From: Streptomyces sp. GS7
Lineage (GTDB): Bacteria; Actinomycetota; Actinomycetes; Streptomycetales; Streptomycetaceae
Assembly: GCF_009834125.1 (NCBI RefSeq)
Contig: NZ_CP047146.1
Location: 3,527,501-3,591,500, forward strand
Direction of reading: 5' to 3'
Length of the DNA stretch: 64,000 bases
Both the position numbers and the translations under genes were made by a program. Positions 46,739-55,460 of this stretch are shown in pieces (positions within the stretch are counted from its first letter, which is position 1; the number at the start of each line of letters is the position of its first letter). The notes beneath the pieces are model-generated. The model did not search any database and was not told the origin of the DNA. It was given only the letters and a program-made list of their open reading frames with translations.

Positions 46739-47518
46739 ATGTCGACGATGATGCCCGCCCGCGCCGCCATCGGCGGTGCCCCGTGCTGGGTGAGCCTGAT
46801 GACCCACGACCTCCCGGGCGCGGAGAAGTTCTACGGAGAGGTCCTCGGCTGGAACTTCCGGCCGGGAAAAATGGGGGCCGAATTCTCCATCGCCCTCGCC
46901 CAGGGCCAGCCGGTCGCCGGGATCGGGCTGCTGCCGCCGAGCTGGCGGATCGCCGTCGCCTGGACCCCGTACTTCGCCGTGGAGAGCGCCAACGAGACGG
47001 CGGCCCGGATCCGCGAGCGCGGCGCCACCCTCGCGGTGGGCCCGCTCGAACTCGGCAAGGGGCGGGCGGCGCTCGCCGCCGACCGCGACGGCGCGGTGTT
47101 CGGCCTCTGGGAAGGCCAGACCCTCTCCTGGGCGGTGGGGGAGGGGGAGGCGCCGACGTGCCTGGAGCTGCGGACCCGCGACGCCTTCGACGCGGCGATC
47201 TTCTACGGGGAGGTCTTCGGCTGGGCTCCCGGGCCCGGCGGCTGCGACATCACCTACGAGCACGACGAGGTGATCGTGCGGGACGGCGAGCAGACCGTGG
47301 CCGCACTGCGTGGCGGAGCCGTCGAAGCCGCCCCGGACCCGCACGTCCGGCCCCGCTGGCACGTCTCCTTCCCCGTGCACGACATCGAGCAGGTCACCGC
47401 CGCCGCCGTTTCCGCCGGCGGCTTCGTCCTTCCGGTCACGCCGATGGTCGACGGCAGCGGCTGCCAGGCCGTCATCCGCGATCCCCAGGGCGGACTGTTC
47501 ACCGTCGCGACCACATAG
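46739..47518 (+). CDS. two-domain VOC (glyoxalase/dioxygenase fold) protein
   Basis: The 259-residue protein has two tandem beta-alpha-beta-beta-beta units: WVSLMTHDLPGAEKFYGEVLGWNF and LELRTRDAFDAAIFYGEVFGWAP, each ending in a VFGLWE- or GLFTVAT-type strand. The metal ligands typical of active glyoxalases are not clearly present. Similar Streptomyces two-domain proteins are often called hydroxylases without proof. It begins ten bases after the hydrophobic miniprotein and may share its promoter. Confidence 0.8.
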   Translation: MSTMMPARAAIGGAPCWVSLMTHDLPGAEKFYGEVLGWNFRPGKMGAEFSIALAQGQPVAGIGLLPPSWRIAVAWTPYFAVESANETAARIRERGATLAVGPLELGKGRAALAADRDGAVFGLWEGQTLSWAVGEGEAPTCLELRTRDAFDAAIFYGEVFGWAPGPGGCDITYEHDEVIVRDGEQTVAALRGGAVEAAPDPHVRPRWHVSFPVHDIEQVTAAAVSAGGFVLPVTPMVDGSGCQAVIRDPQGGLFTVATT

Positions 47519-47795
47519 CGAGCAGCGCGCGGGCCGTATCGGGGGCCCCGGCGACGCCCGGCGGGCGATCGTCGACAGGAGGGGACTCCGCCGTCGCCGG
47601 CGGACGGCCCCACGACCGGCACGGCCGACACGCCCGGTGTCTCCCCGTGCCCACGGCGTGTCTCCACCGGATGGCCATCCCTGAATGGCGCGGGCGGCCA
47701 AGAGGGACGTTGGCTGAACCAAAGCACGCACAACGCCCGATGAGTGTCAGCGCCTCCGGTGCCCGATGCTCCCCCTCGTTCAGTGGAGTCCCTAC

Positions 47796-48917
47796 ATGTC
47801 ATCTGAACCAGCTCCTGGTGGGGGCGACGCCGACCTGTCACCGACAGACGCCGGCGAACACGTTCCGCCCACGAATCCGGAAAACGTCTCGGTCCGCACC
47901 CTCGTGTGGACGGCGGCCACCACGAGGCCCGTGGAGGAAGTCGCCGCCCTCGTGGAACTGCTCAAGCGCAGTGGCGAAGACCCCAATCCAGGCGACGAAG
48001 TCCTGAGAGCGGCGGCGATGACCCGGCCGGTGAGCGAGCTCGGGCCGCTCCTCGCCATGCTCGGCGAAGCCCCGCACACCGCGGAGTCGAGCTACGAGGC
48101 GCTGCGTGCGGCGGCAGTGAACAGATCCGTCGACGAGGTCGTCCAGCTGATCCGGCTGTTCGACAGTGCGCGGGAGGCCCACTTCCCCGTCGAGGGCCCG
48201 CCGGGCGGCGACAACTTCCCCGACGGCCACCACTTCGCCGAGAGCCACGCCGACACGATGGGCCAGGCGACCTCCGGCATGCCGATGGTCAACGACCCCG
48301 TCCTCGAACCGTATCCCGACCCCTACGGCCACCCGGCCGACAACGGGTACCCGAACCAGGCCCCGCACACCGCCGGCCCCCACGAGCCGGCGATGCACGA
48401 CGGACTGCACCGGGACGCCCCGCCCTGGCCGCAGAACTCACCCTGGCCCGCCAACACGCCCCAGGGCGGCGCTGGATGGCCGACGGCCGGGGCGCCCCCG
48501 CAGCCCGGCCAGGCGGTCGGCGGAATGCTCCGCTCCGCACTGCGCTGGCCCGCCGCCGCGGCGCTGGCCCTGTGCGGGCTCAGCCATCTGCCGCTGGGGC
48601 TGTCGGAGGTCCACAACGGCCCGTCCGACGGCATCTCGATGGCCATCGCGGCGGTCTATCTGCTGCTGGCCGGCTGGCTCGCGATGCGTGACACGGCCGC
48701 CATCTGGACGGCCAGTGCCACCGCCGCGGTCACCGTCATCGTCCTGCACGCCCTCACTCGGGCCGGCGTCCTGGCCCCCCTGAGCAGCAGCCTGGGCGAT
48801 GCCGGCATGTGGCCGGAGCTGCTGGCGGTCGGTCTGGCGATCCTCAGTGCCGGCCTCGCCGGTGCGGCGCTGCTCCTGCGTCCGCGCAGGGTGAGTCCCG
48901 TCACGGCCGGTGCGTAA
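47796..48917 (+). CDS. membrane protein with three N-terminal repeats of unknown function
   Basis: This is a 373-residue protein. The soluble N-terminus has three repeats around T-A-A-T-T-R-P-V-E-E-V, A-A-A-M-T-R-P-V-S-E-L and A-A-A-V-N-R-S-V-D-E-V, each followed by a short leucine-rich helix, about 32-37 residues apart. A Pro/His/Gly-rich linker (~125-235) leads to about four transmembrane helices (from LRWPAAAALALCGL). It ends just before a bidirectional terminator. No named family is recognised; the repeats could be a protein-interaction module. Confidence 0.65.
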   Translation: MSSEPAPGGGDADLSPTDAGEHVPPTNPENVSVRTLVWTAATTRPVEEVAALVELLKRSGEDPNPGDEVLRAAAMTRPVSELGPLLAMLGEAPHTAESSYEALRAAAVNRSVDEVVQLIRLFDSAREAHFPVEGPPGGDNFPDGHHFAESHADTMGQATSGMPMVNDPVLEPYPDPYGHPADNGYPNQAPHTAGPHEPAMHDGLHRDAPPWPQNSPWPANTPQGGAGWPTAGAPPQPGQAVGGMLRSALRWPAAAALALCGLSHLPLGLSEVHNGPSDGISMAIAAVYLLLAGWLAMRDTAAIWTASATAAVTVIVLHALTRAGVLAPLSSSLGDAGMWPELLAVGLAILSAGLAGAALLLRPRRVSPVTAGA

Positions 48918-48928
48918 GCGGCAGGCGG

Positions 48929-48963
48929 ATGAGGCGGCTGTCCCTCGGGGACGGCCGCCTCAT
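48929..48963. terminator. bidirectional terminator between convergent genes
   Basis: ATGAGGCGGC (48929-48938) pairs perfectly with GCCGCCTCAT (48954-48963). An inner TCCC/GGGA extends it. A short T run lies just after the right arm. Confidence 0.7.
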
Positions 48964-49226
48964 TTCGCGTGCAGCACCGGCCCCGCGGCCACTCTGACGT
49001 TGTCGGCCAGCTCCATGACTCCCCGGATCCGCGCACAGTGCGCACAGCAGAAATACCGGCCGTCCGCCTCCAGCCCGTGGCCGAGAATCCGGCACTCGCA
49101 GTTCTCACAGGTCGGGGCGAGCAGATGCGCCGCGCATTCCACGCAGTCGAAGACATGGACCTCGCCCTCGGTGCGCACTTCGAATCCCCGCGCGTAGTCG
49201 TTCCCGCAGACTTCGCAGACTGCCAT
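48960..49226 (-). CDS. small protein with four CxxC knuckles (zinc-ribbon type)
   Basis: The 88-residue protein starts at ATG 49226 behind GGAGGG. Four Cys pairs are seen: VCEVCGND, FDCVECAAH, TCENCECR and FCCAHCARI, enough for two zinc sites. The first ribbon resembles prokaryotic metallothionein/zinc-ribbon families found in actinomycetes. It could be a zinc-binding adaptor or store. The gene stands alone with its own terminator. Confidence 0.75.
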   Translation of the reverse strand: MAVCEVCGNDYARGFEVRTEGEVHVFDCVECAAHLLAPTCENCECRILGHGLEADGRYFCCAHCARIRGVMELADNVRVAAGPVLHAK

Positions 49227-49406
49227 GGTGATCCCTCCGTTCCGCAGATCCCTGGACCCTTGGATGGATGTGGCTGGGGGTGGCGACGGCTCCGTTGAAC
49301 GCACCGCGAGGCAACCCCCTGCGATGCCGGGCGCCTTCCGGTTCGGCGCGCCCGCCGGCGCCTCACTTCCATCGTCGCACCGGCCCCGCCCACCCGCAGA
49401 GGCAGC

Positions 49407-49907
49407 TCACTGCCGCGACGAGTAGCGGTGCAGGACCCAGGCCGGCAGCGCGAACCAGCACAGGACGAACCACGCGACCAGGCCCGCCACGACCCAGGGC
49501 GCGGCAGTGCCGTTCAGCGCGATCCGCAGAATCAGCAGCAGCGCCGAGGCGACCGTGGCCAGCAGCAGTACGACACCGACCAGCGCCAGCCGCGAGGCCC
49601 AGAGCACGGTCTGCGGCTTGAGCCGGTGCCCGGTGACCAGCCGGTGGAAGGTCACCGTCCCGACCAGCGCACCGGTGGTGGCCGCGCCCAGCAGCACGGT
49701 CACGACGTAGATGACGCGGTCGGCCTGGCCGAGGACGGCGAAGCGCGGGGTGAACACGACGGTCAGCAGGAAGCCGAAGAGGATCTGCACGCCGGTCTGG
49801 ATGACCCGCACCTCCTGCAGGAGTTCGCTCCACCGCCGGTCGGCCCGCTCCTCCGGTGTCTCGTGACGACCGTGCGGCTCCGGGCCGGCCGGTGCGCCCT
49901 GGTTCAC
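49407..49907 (-). CDS. DUF6328-like four-helix membrane protein
   Basis: The 166-residue protein has a hydrophilic start (PEERADRRWSELLQEVRVIQTGVQILFGFLL) and then four transmembrane helices. The E-L-L-Q-E-V-R-V-x-Q-T-G-V-Q-I-L-F-G-F-L segment is characteristic of the family. Function is unknown. It lies 45 bases downstream of the ClpC-like gene in the same direction and may be co-transcribed. Confidence 0.75.
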   Translation of the reverse strand: MNQGAPAGPEPHGRHETPEERADRRWSELLQEVRVIQTGVQILFGFLLTVVFTPRFAVLGQADRVIYVVTVLLGAATTGALVGTVTFHRLVTGHRLKPQTVLWASRLALVGVVLLLATVASALLLILRIALNGTAAPWVVAGLVAWFVLCWFALPAWVLHRYSSRQ

Positions 49908-49952
49908 CTCTCCTCGCCGTCTCCCCGCACGGTCGCCTCCCGGCCTCCCGGC

Positions 49953-52547
49953 TCAGTTCGTCGCCGCCGGGTTCTTCGCCTGCGTGGTGACGTGGAACGC
50001 CAGCTCGTCGTCCTGGACGTCCACCCGCACCCGGTCACCGGCCGACAGCGCGCCGTCGAGCAGCAGCCGCGACAGCCGGTTGTCGACCTCGCGCTGGATG
50101 GTCCGGCGCAGCGGCCGGGCGCCGTATTCGGGCTGGTGGCCGCGGCGGGTGAGCCAGTCCACCGCGTCCGGGGTGAAGTCGACGGAGACGTCCTGGGCGC
50201 TCAGCCGGCGGCCCGTCCCCTCCAGCAGCAGACCGGTGATCTGGTGCAGCTGCTTGTCGGTGAGCTGCCGGAACACGATGATCTCGTCGAGCCGGTTGAG
50301 GAACTCGGGCCGGAAGTGTCCGCGCAGGGCGGCCAGCGCCCGCTCCCGCGCCCCGTCGTCCGCCCCCGCCTCGGCGGTGCCGAAACCGAGCACCCCGCGA
50401 CCGCTGCTGAGCGCCTCCGAGCCGAGGTTGCTGGTCATTACGATCACGGTGTTCTTGAAGTCCACCGTCCGCCCCTGAGAGTCCGTCAGATGACCGTCGT
50501 CCAGCACCTGCAGCAGCATGTTGAAGACGTCCGGATGGGCCTTCTCGACCTCGTCGAGCAGCAGCAGCGAGTACGGGTGATGGCGCACCGCCTCGGTCAA
50601 CTGTCCCGCGTCCTCGTGGCCGACGTACCCGGGCGGGGCGCCGATCAGCCGGCTGACCGTGTGCCGCTCCTGGTACTCGCTCATGTCGAGCCGCACCATC
50701 CGGTCCTCACTGCCGAACAGTGCCTGGGCCAGCGCCCGGGCGAGTTCCGTCTTGCCCACACCGGTCGGACCGAGGAAGAGGAAGCTGCCGATCGGCCGGT
50801 TCGGATCGGCGAGCCCGGCGCGCGAGCGCAGCACCGCCTCCGAGACGGCCGTCACCGCGTCCTCCTGCCCGATCACCCGGCCCTGGAGCCGCCCCTGCAA
50901 CCCGAGCAGCCGGTCCTTCTCCTCCTCCGTCAGGCTGCTCACCGGCACGCCGGTCTGCCGGGAGACGACCTCCGCGATGTCCTCGGAGGTCACCTCCACG
51001 ATCTTGCCGTCACCGACCACCGGCCGGGCGCCCTGGTTCGCCTGGATGCCCTCGATCCGCCGGGTCAGCTCGGCGATCCGGTCCCGCAGCTCGGTCGCCC
51101 GCTCGTACTGCTCGGAGGCCACCGCCTGGTCCTTGTCCCGGACCAGCTGCTCGGCCTCGCGTTCCAGATCGCGCACGCTGGGGGTCTTGGTGGCCGAGCG
51201 CAGCCGTACCCGGGCGCCCGCCTGGTCGATCAGATCGATGGCCTTGTCCGGCAGGAACCGGTCGGTGATGTAGCGGTCGGAGAGCTCCACGGCCGCCAGC
51301 ACCGCCTCGGTCGTGTAGCGCACCTGGTGGTGGGCCTCGTAGCGGTCCTGCAACCCGCGCAGGATCTCCACCGTGTCGGCGATGGTCGGCTCGGGCACGA
51401 GGATGGGCTGGAAGCGGCGGGCGAGCGCCGCGTCCTTCTCGATGTGCCGCCGGTACTCCTCCAGCGTGCTGGCCCCGATGACATGCAACTCGCCGCGCGC
51501 CAGCGCGGGTTTGAGCATGTTGCTCGCCTCCAGCGCACCGCCGTCCCCCGTGCCGCCGCCCGCGCCGACGACCGTGTGCAGCTCGTCGATGAACACGATC
51601 AGCGAGTCGGTGTGCGCGCGGACCTCCTCGATGATGTTGTTCATCCGCTCCTCGAAGTCACCGCGGTACCGCGTACCGGCGACCACCGCGGCCAGGTCCA
51701 GCGCCACGATCCGCCGCCCGGCCAGCGTCTCGGGCACCTCCCCGTCCGCCAGCCGCTGCGCCAGCCCCTCCACGATCGCGGTCTTGCCGACGCCCGCGTC
51801 ACCGACCAGCACCGGATTGTTCTTCCCCCGCCGCGACAGCACCTCGATGGTCTGCTCGATCTCCTCCTCGCGGCCGATCACCGGATCGATCCGGCCGGCC
51901 CGCGCGAGATCGGTCAGATCGCGGCTGTACTTGTCCAGCGTCGGCGTGTCGTGATGCGGTACGGCCCCGTGCTCGGCGCCCTGCCCCGCGGGCGGATGCC
52001 CGCCGGCACTGCCGTGCGAGGCGGCCGACGCCTGCACGTCGAAGTGCGCGAGGTTCAGAATCCGCCCGGCCGCCGAATCCAGGTTCCCGGCCAGCGCCTC
52101 CAGCACATGCTCCGGACCGATGTACGAGGCACCCGTACCGCGCGCCAGCTCGTGCGCCCCCAGCAGCGCCCGCTTCACCGCCGGTGTCACCGCGACGCTC
52201 TTCTGGAGCGGCCCGGAACCCGCATTGCGGTCGATCTCCGCCGCCAGCGCATCCGGATCCGCACCCTGCTGCCGCATCAGGCTCCGGGTCGGCTCCGCGC
52301 TGAGGGCCGCCCGCAGCAGATGCTCGGTACCGAGCTCGGGACTGCCGTGTTCGGCGGCGTACGCGGCGGCGGAGGTCACCAGATCCCGGGCGGAGCCGCT
52401 CATCAGCCGGGCGATGTCCGCCTGCTTCGGCATGGGCGCTCCTCCCTCGCCACCGGGCGACTGCGCGCTGCGCCCGAAGAACCGCGAGAGAAAGTCACCA
52501 AACGAGTCCGGGCCGTTACCCTCCGGACCCATGAATCCGTTGCTCAT
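49953..52547 (-). CDS. ClpC-like AAA+ unfoldase
   Basis: The 864-residue protein starts at ATG 52547. The order is a Gly-rich head ([11 protein letters not shown]), double Clp N repeats (~40-190), first AAA+ (Walker A GDAGVGKT, Walker B VFIDELHT), a UVR-type middle helix ([15 protein letters not shown]), and second AAA+ (GPTGVGKT, pore loop [15 protein letters not shown]). A loop SGRGVLGFG in the second AAA+ corresponds to the ClpP-binding LGF motif. It is a paralogue-type Clp ATPase rather than the housekeeping ClpC1, judging by its head and linker, and probably stress-induced. It would feed substrates to ClpP. Confidence 0.9.
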   Translation of the reverse strand: MSNGFMGPEGNGPDSFGDFLSRFFGRSAQSPGGEGGAPMPKQADIARLMSGSARDLVTSAAAYAAEHGSPELGTEHLLRAALSAEPTRSLMRQQGADPDALAAEIDRNAGSGPLQKSVAVTPAVKRALLGAHELARGTGASYIGPEHVLEALAGNLDSAAGRILNLAHFDVQASAASHGSAGGHPPAGQGAEHGAVPHHDTPTLDKYSRDLTDLARAGRIDPVIGREEEIEQTIEVLSRRGKNNPVLVGDAGVGKTAIVEGLAQRLADGEVPETLAGRRIVALDLAAVVAGTRYRGDFEERMNNIIEEVRAHTDSLIVFIDELHTVVGAGGGTGDGGALEASNMLKPALARGELHVIGASTLEEYRRHIEKDAALARRFQPILVPEPTIADTVEILRGLQDRYEAHHQVRYTTEAVLAAVELSDRYITDRFLPDKAIDLIDQAGARVRLRSATKTPSVRDLEREAEQLVRDKDQAVASEQYERATELRDRIAELTRRIEGIQANQGARPVVGDGKIVEVTSEDIAEVVSRQTGVPVSSLTEEEKDRLLGLQGRLQGRVIGQEDAVTAVSEAVLRSRAGLADPNRPIGSFLFLGPTGVGKTELARALAQALFGSEDRMVRLDMSEYQERHTVSRLIGAPPGYVGHEDAGQLTEAVRHHPYSLLLLDEVEKAHPDVFNMLLQVLDDGHLTDSQGRTVDFKNTVIVMTSNLGSEALSSGRGVLGFGTAEAGADDGARERALAALRGHFRPEFLNRLDEIIVFRQLTDKQLHQITGLLLEGTGRRLSAQDVSVDFTPDAVDWLTRRGHQPEYGARPLRRTIQREVDNRLSRLLLDGALSAGDRVRVDVQDDELAFHVTTQAKNPAATN

Positions 52548-52857
52548 GTGCGTCCGTTCCGCTGTCACGACCGTGCCGCGACACGCTGTCTGGTCGGGTT
52601 CGTAGCGCTCATTCCTGTGCAGTGCTCCCCTGTGCGCTCGTCGGCTGCGACTCCTCGACTCCTCTGCTTCAGGATCCGCGCCAGGAGGGCTGTCCGCACC
52701 CGGGGGACGGGGGAGCGCGGAACCCGGGGCAGCGGCCCCCTCGCCACGGTCCCGGCCGATACGGTCCCGGAGGGGAACGCGGACGACGGGGTGGGAGAGC
52801 CTGCCGACCCCGGGCGCCGGACCCCGGCCGCGCACCCGGCCGGGGTCGGCCAGGGCG
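52548..52857. other. 310-base intergenic region upstream of the ClpC-like gene
   Basis: No gene is visible on either strand. It must hold the promoter of the ClpC-like gene and the end of the next minus-strand gene. I looked for a HAIR element (CTTGAGT-N7-ACTCAAG), a CtsR-like heptad repeat and a sigma-R GGAAT-GTT pair and did not find a good match. Confidence 0.4.
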
Positions 52858-53454
52858 TCACGCCGCGCCGGCGAGCCCCTGCCGTACGGCGATCGCGTTG
52901 AGCCGGATCCCGCACCGCACGACGTCGTCGAGGGCCAGCTCGCCCACCTCGTCCGCGGCCAGCGCCAGGGTCACGTCGACACAGCAGGCGACGGCGTGGA
53001 CGTACCCCTCGGTCTCCTCGTCCTGGAGCGCGAACAGCACGTTGTAGTAGTAGCTCGTGCTGTCCGCGGCGTCCCCGTGGAAGGAGAGGTGCGTGCCCTC
53101 CTGCGCGTCGAGGCCGAGGAAGGCGTCGGCGAGCGCGGCCTCGACCTTGTCCCAGAAGACCGGGTTGCCGAAGGGGTGCGTGAGCGCCTGGCGGACGGCC
53201 TCCCGGAGCGAGAGCACCATGACGCCCACGGGGGCCGTCTCCTGCAGACCCCAGCCGCGGACGATCCTGACGGTCGAGCCGCCGGGGATGGCGCTCGCCG
53301 CCCGGCTGATCTCCCCGAAGTCGAAGTCCACGGTCGCCGGGGCGATCGCGTGCTGGAACGCGTCGGCAATGCGCCGCGCCCGCTCCAGCGCAGCGGGGCC
53401 CACCTCGAAGACCGTCCGGAAGGTCGTCTTCTCGGCGGTGGGCTGGTCGGACAT
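52858..53454 (-). CDS. hypothetical protein
   Basis: The 198-residue soluble protein begins MSDQPTAEKTTFRTVFEVGP. It has several hydrophobic strands (STVRIVRGWGLQ, GVMVLSLREAVRQAL) and a CC pair in VHAVACCVDVTLALA. No signal peptide, membrane helix or known motif was recognised. Codon use and composition are like the neighbours. It is monocistronic. Confidence 0.6.
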   Translation of the reverse strand: MSDQPTAEKTTFRTVFEVGPAALERARRIADAFQHAIAPATVDFDFGEISRAASAIPGGSTVRIVRGWGLQETAPVGVMVLSLREAVRQALTHPFGNPVFWDKVEAALADAFLGLDAQEGTHLSFHGDAADSTSYYYNVLFALQDEETEGYVHAVACCVDVTLALAADEVGELALDDVVRCGIRLNAIAVRQGLAGAA

Positions 53455-53572
53455 GACTGCTCCTCACATGCGAATGGATCACGTCGCGCCGACCGGCAAG
53501 TATGCCGCCCGCCCCACGAGACGACGGGGCCGCCCTCGCGCTTTCCGTGCCACTGCCGCCCGCGGCGGACCA

Positions 53573-54859
53573 CTACGGGGCGGTTGGCGCCGTTTGCGCA
53601 GCGGCGGGCGCGGCAGCCGTCACGGTCCGGCGCAGTCCTGGTGTGCCGAGGCCCACCAGGGCGACCGCGCCGACGCAGAGCAGGCCGCCGCTGACCAGAG
53701 CCGTCGCACCCGACGTCGCGGCCGCGACGAGACCGCCGCGCAGATTGCCGAGGTCCGGGCCGCCCTGCCCGACGATCTGCTCGGCGGCGCCGACCCGGCC
53801 GAGCAGTTCGCCCGGGGTGTGCGACTGGACGAGGGTGCTCCGGGACACCACGGACACGGTGTCCGCGGCACCCGCCAGAACGAGGAAGGCCAACCCGCAC
53901 CACGCGTTGGGCGACAGCCCGAACAGCGCCAACGCCCCACCCCAGGCGGCCGATCCGCCGAGCATCACCAGACCGGGGCGGGACAGCCGGGTGAAACTCC
54001 CGGAGAGGACGGACGCGGCCACGCCACCGGTGGCCAACGCGGTGAGAAACAGCCCGAGCGTCCGCGGATCGCCCCCGAACCGCTCGGAGTTGAGCAGCGG
54101 GAACAGGCTGACCGGCATCGACAGCACGGTGGCGGCCAGGTCCGTGAGCAGGGCCCCGCGGATGACGGGGGTGCGCACCAGGAAGGCCAGCCCGTCCAGT
54201 ACGCCGCGCAGCCCCGGCCGCGCCGGCTCGTCCCCCGGTGGCAGCGGCGGCAGACCGAACGCCCCGTAGAGCCCCGCGGCGAAGGTCAGCGCATCGACCA
54301 GATAGCAGGCGCCGACACCGAGCCCGCCCAGGACCAGCCCGCCCAACGCCGGCCCCAGCAGCATCGCGCCCTGGAAGGAGACCCGCTTCAGCGCCAGCCC
54401 GGCGGCCAGTTGCCGCTTCGGCAGCAGGCGCGGGACGAAGGTACGGGACGCCGGTCCGCTGCCGGCGAGGAAGCAGGACTGCACCGCCACCAGGAGCAGC
54501 ACACCCGCGGGCGGCAGGCCGCCGAGGACGCCCTGGAAGGCGAGCAGCAGCGAACACCCGGCCTGCCCCAGGGTCGTCCACAGATAGCACGTCCGCCGGT
54601 CCACCCGGTCGACGAGCGCCCCGGCGAACAGCCCGAGCGCGATCAGCGGAACGGCCTGGGCGAGCGCGACCGCACCGGTCCAGGCGGTGCTGTGCGTCGT
54701 CTGCCAGACCTGGAACATCACCGCGACCAGCGTCATCTGGCTGCCGAGCCCGGACAGCGCCCCACCGATCCACAGTCGCCGGAAGGCCGGTGACGACCGC
54801 AGCGGCGCCACGTCCAGCAGCACACCCCGGCCGCCCGCCCTCGCCTTCGCGCGGCTCAC
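53573..54859 (-). CDS. MFS transporter, DHA3/enterobactin-exporter-like
   Basis: The 428-residue protein has twelve predicted helices. It starts at GTG 54859, sharing GTGA with the MarR stop. The N-terminal motif LRSSPAFRRLWIGGALSGLGSQM and the loop ALVDRVDRRTCYL (G-x-x-x-D-R-x-x-R-R) are typical of MFS_3 members such as EntS and macrolide exporters. It is co-transcribed with a MarR regulator, so drug or metabolite efflux is likely. Confidence 0.88.
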   Translation of the reverse strand: MSRAKARAGGRGVLLDVAPLRSSPAFRRLWIGGALSGLGSQMTLVAVMFQVWQTTHSTAWTGAVALAQAVPLIALGLFAGALVDRVDRRTCYLWTTLGQAGCSLLLAFQGVLGGLPPAGVLLLVAVQSCFLAGSGPASRTFVPRLLPKRQLAAGLALKRVSFQGAMLLGPALGGLVLGGLGVGACYLVDALTFAAGLYGAFGLPPLPPGDEPARPGLRGVLDGLAFLVRTPVIRGALLTDLAATVLSMPVSLFPLLNSERFGGDPRTLGLFLTALATGGVAASVLSGSFTRLSRPGLVMLGGSAAWGGALALFGLSPNAWCGLAFLVLAGAADTVSVVSRSTLVQSHTPGELLGRVGAAEQIVGQGGPDLGNLRGGLVAAATSGATALVSGGLLCVGAVALVGLGTPGLRRTVTAAAPAAAQTAPTAP

Positions 54860-55374
54860 TCCCACGCCGGGTCCTCGGCCAGCTTCGCGGCGATCCGGTC
54901 GTGGAAGCTCCGGCGCTCCAGTGCCCGTTCGATGTCGCCGACGACCTGGGTGAGCGGATAGGGAATCTCCGCCTCCAGCTCGGCGAGGGCGGCTTCGGTG
55001 GCCCGCCACTCCGCCGCCAGCCGGCCGACCACCGCACCGGCCCGCTCCGTGAGCGTCACCTTCTTCGTGCGCGCGTCCTCGCCCGCGACGGTCCGCACCC
55101 ACCCGGCCGCGCGCATCGCGGCCACCTTCTGGCTGAGCGCCGAGTGCGTGTGGCCGACCGACTCGGCCAGCTCCGTGATCGTCATCGGCCCGAGGGCGTG
55201 CAGCCGGAGCAGCTCCCTCACGTAGTTCGGCTTCAGCCCGTCGATCCGCCGCTCCGCGTAGAGCCGTGCGATGTCCGCGTCCATCGACGCCTGGAGCAGC
55301 CGGAGCGGACGCCAGCGGCTCTGGTGGGTGGGGTCGGGGGCGGTGTCCGGGCCGGGCGCGGGGTCCTCGGTCAT
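54856..55374 (-). CDS. MarR-family regulator of the adjacent exporter
   Basis: The 172-residue protein starts at ATG 55374. The winged helix is LLRLHALGPMTITELAESVGHTHSALSQKVAAMRAAGWVRTV, with the wing AGEDARTKKVTLTERA. It has a dimerisation helix at each end. A 22-bp palindrome lies 14 bases upstream of the start, the expected autoregulatory site. It overlaps the MFS gene by four bases. Confidence 0.9.
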   Translation of the reverse strand: MTEDPAPGPDTAPDPTHQSRWRPLRLLQASMDADIARLYAERRIDGLKPNYVRELLRLHALGPMTITELAESVGHTHSALSQKVAAMRAAGWVRTVAGEDARTKKVTLTERAGAVVGRLAAEWRATEAALAELEAEIPYPLTQVVGDIERALERRSFHDRIAAKLAEDPAWE

Positions 55375-55387
55375 GAGCGGCAGCGTA

Positions 55388-55409
55388 ACAGCACTTGTAC
55401 AAGTACTGT
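55388..55409. promoter_or_regulatory. MarR operator candidate
   Basis: The core ACTTGTACAAGT (55393-55404) is a perfect 12-bp palindrome. Flanks ACAG and CTGT extend it to 22 bp with one mismatch. It lies between the MarR start and the neighbouring serine hydrolase gene. Confidence 0.75.
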
Positions 55410-55460
55410 CAGACATGTTCGTGAGGTCGGGCAGGGCGGCCAACAGTGGGGAAACGGGCG

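Noticed and set aside
52590..52690. Heat-shock HAIR or sigma-R promoter upstream of the ClpC-like gene
   Set aside because: GACTCCTCGACTCC and GGAATGAGC resemble parts of such sites, but the second half-site or -10 is missing.
49428..52901. 1157-codon plus-strand frame opposite the ClpC-like gene
   Set aside because: Antisense shadow of a strongly conserved AAA+ protein.
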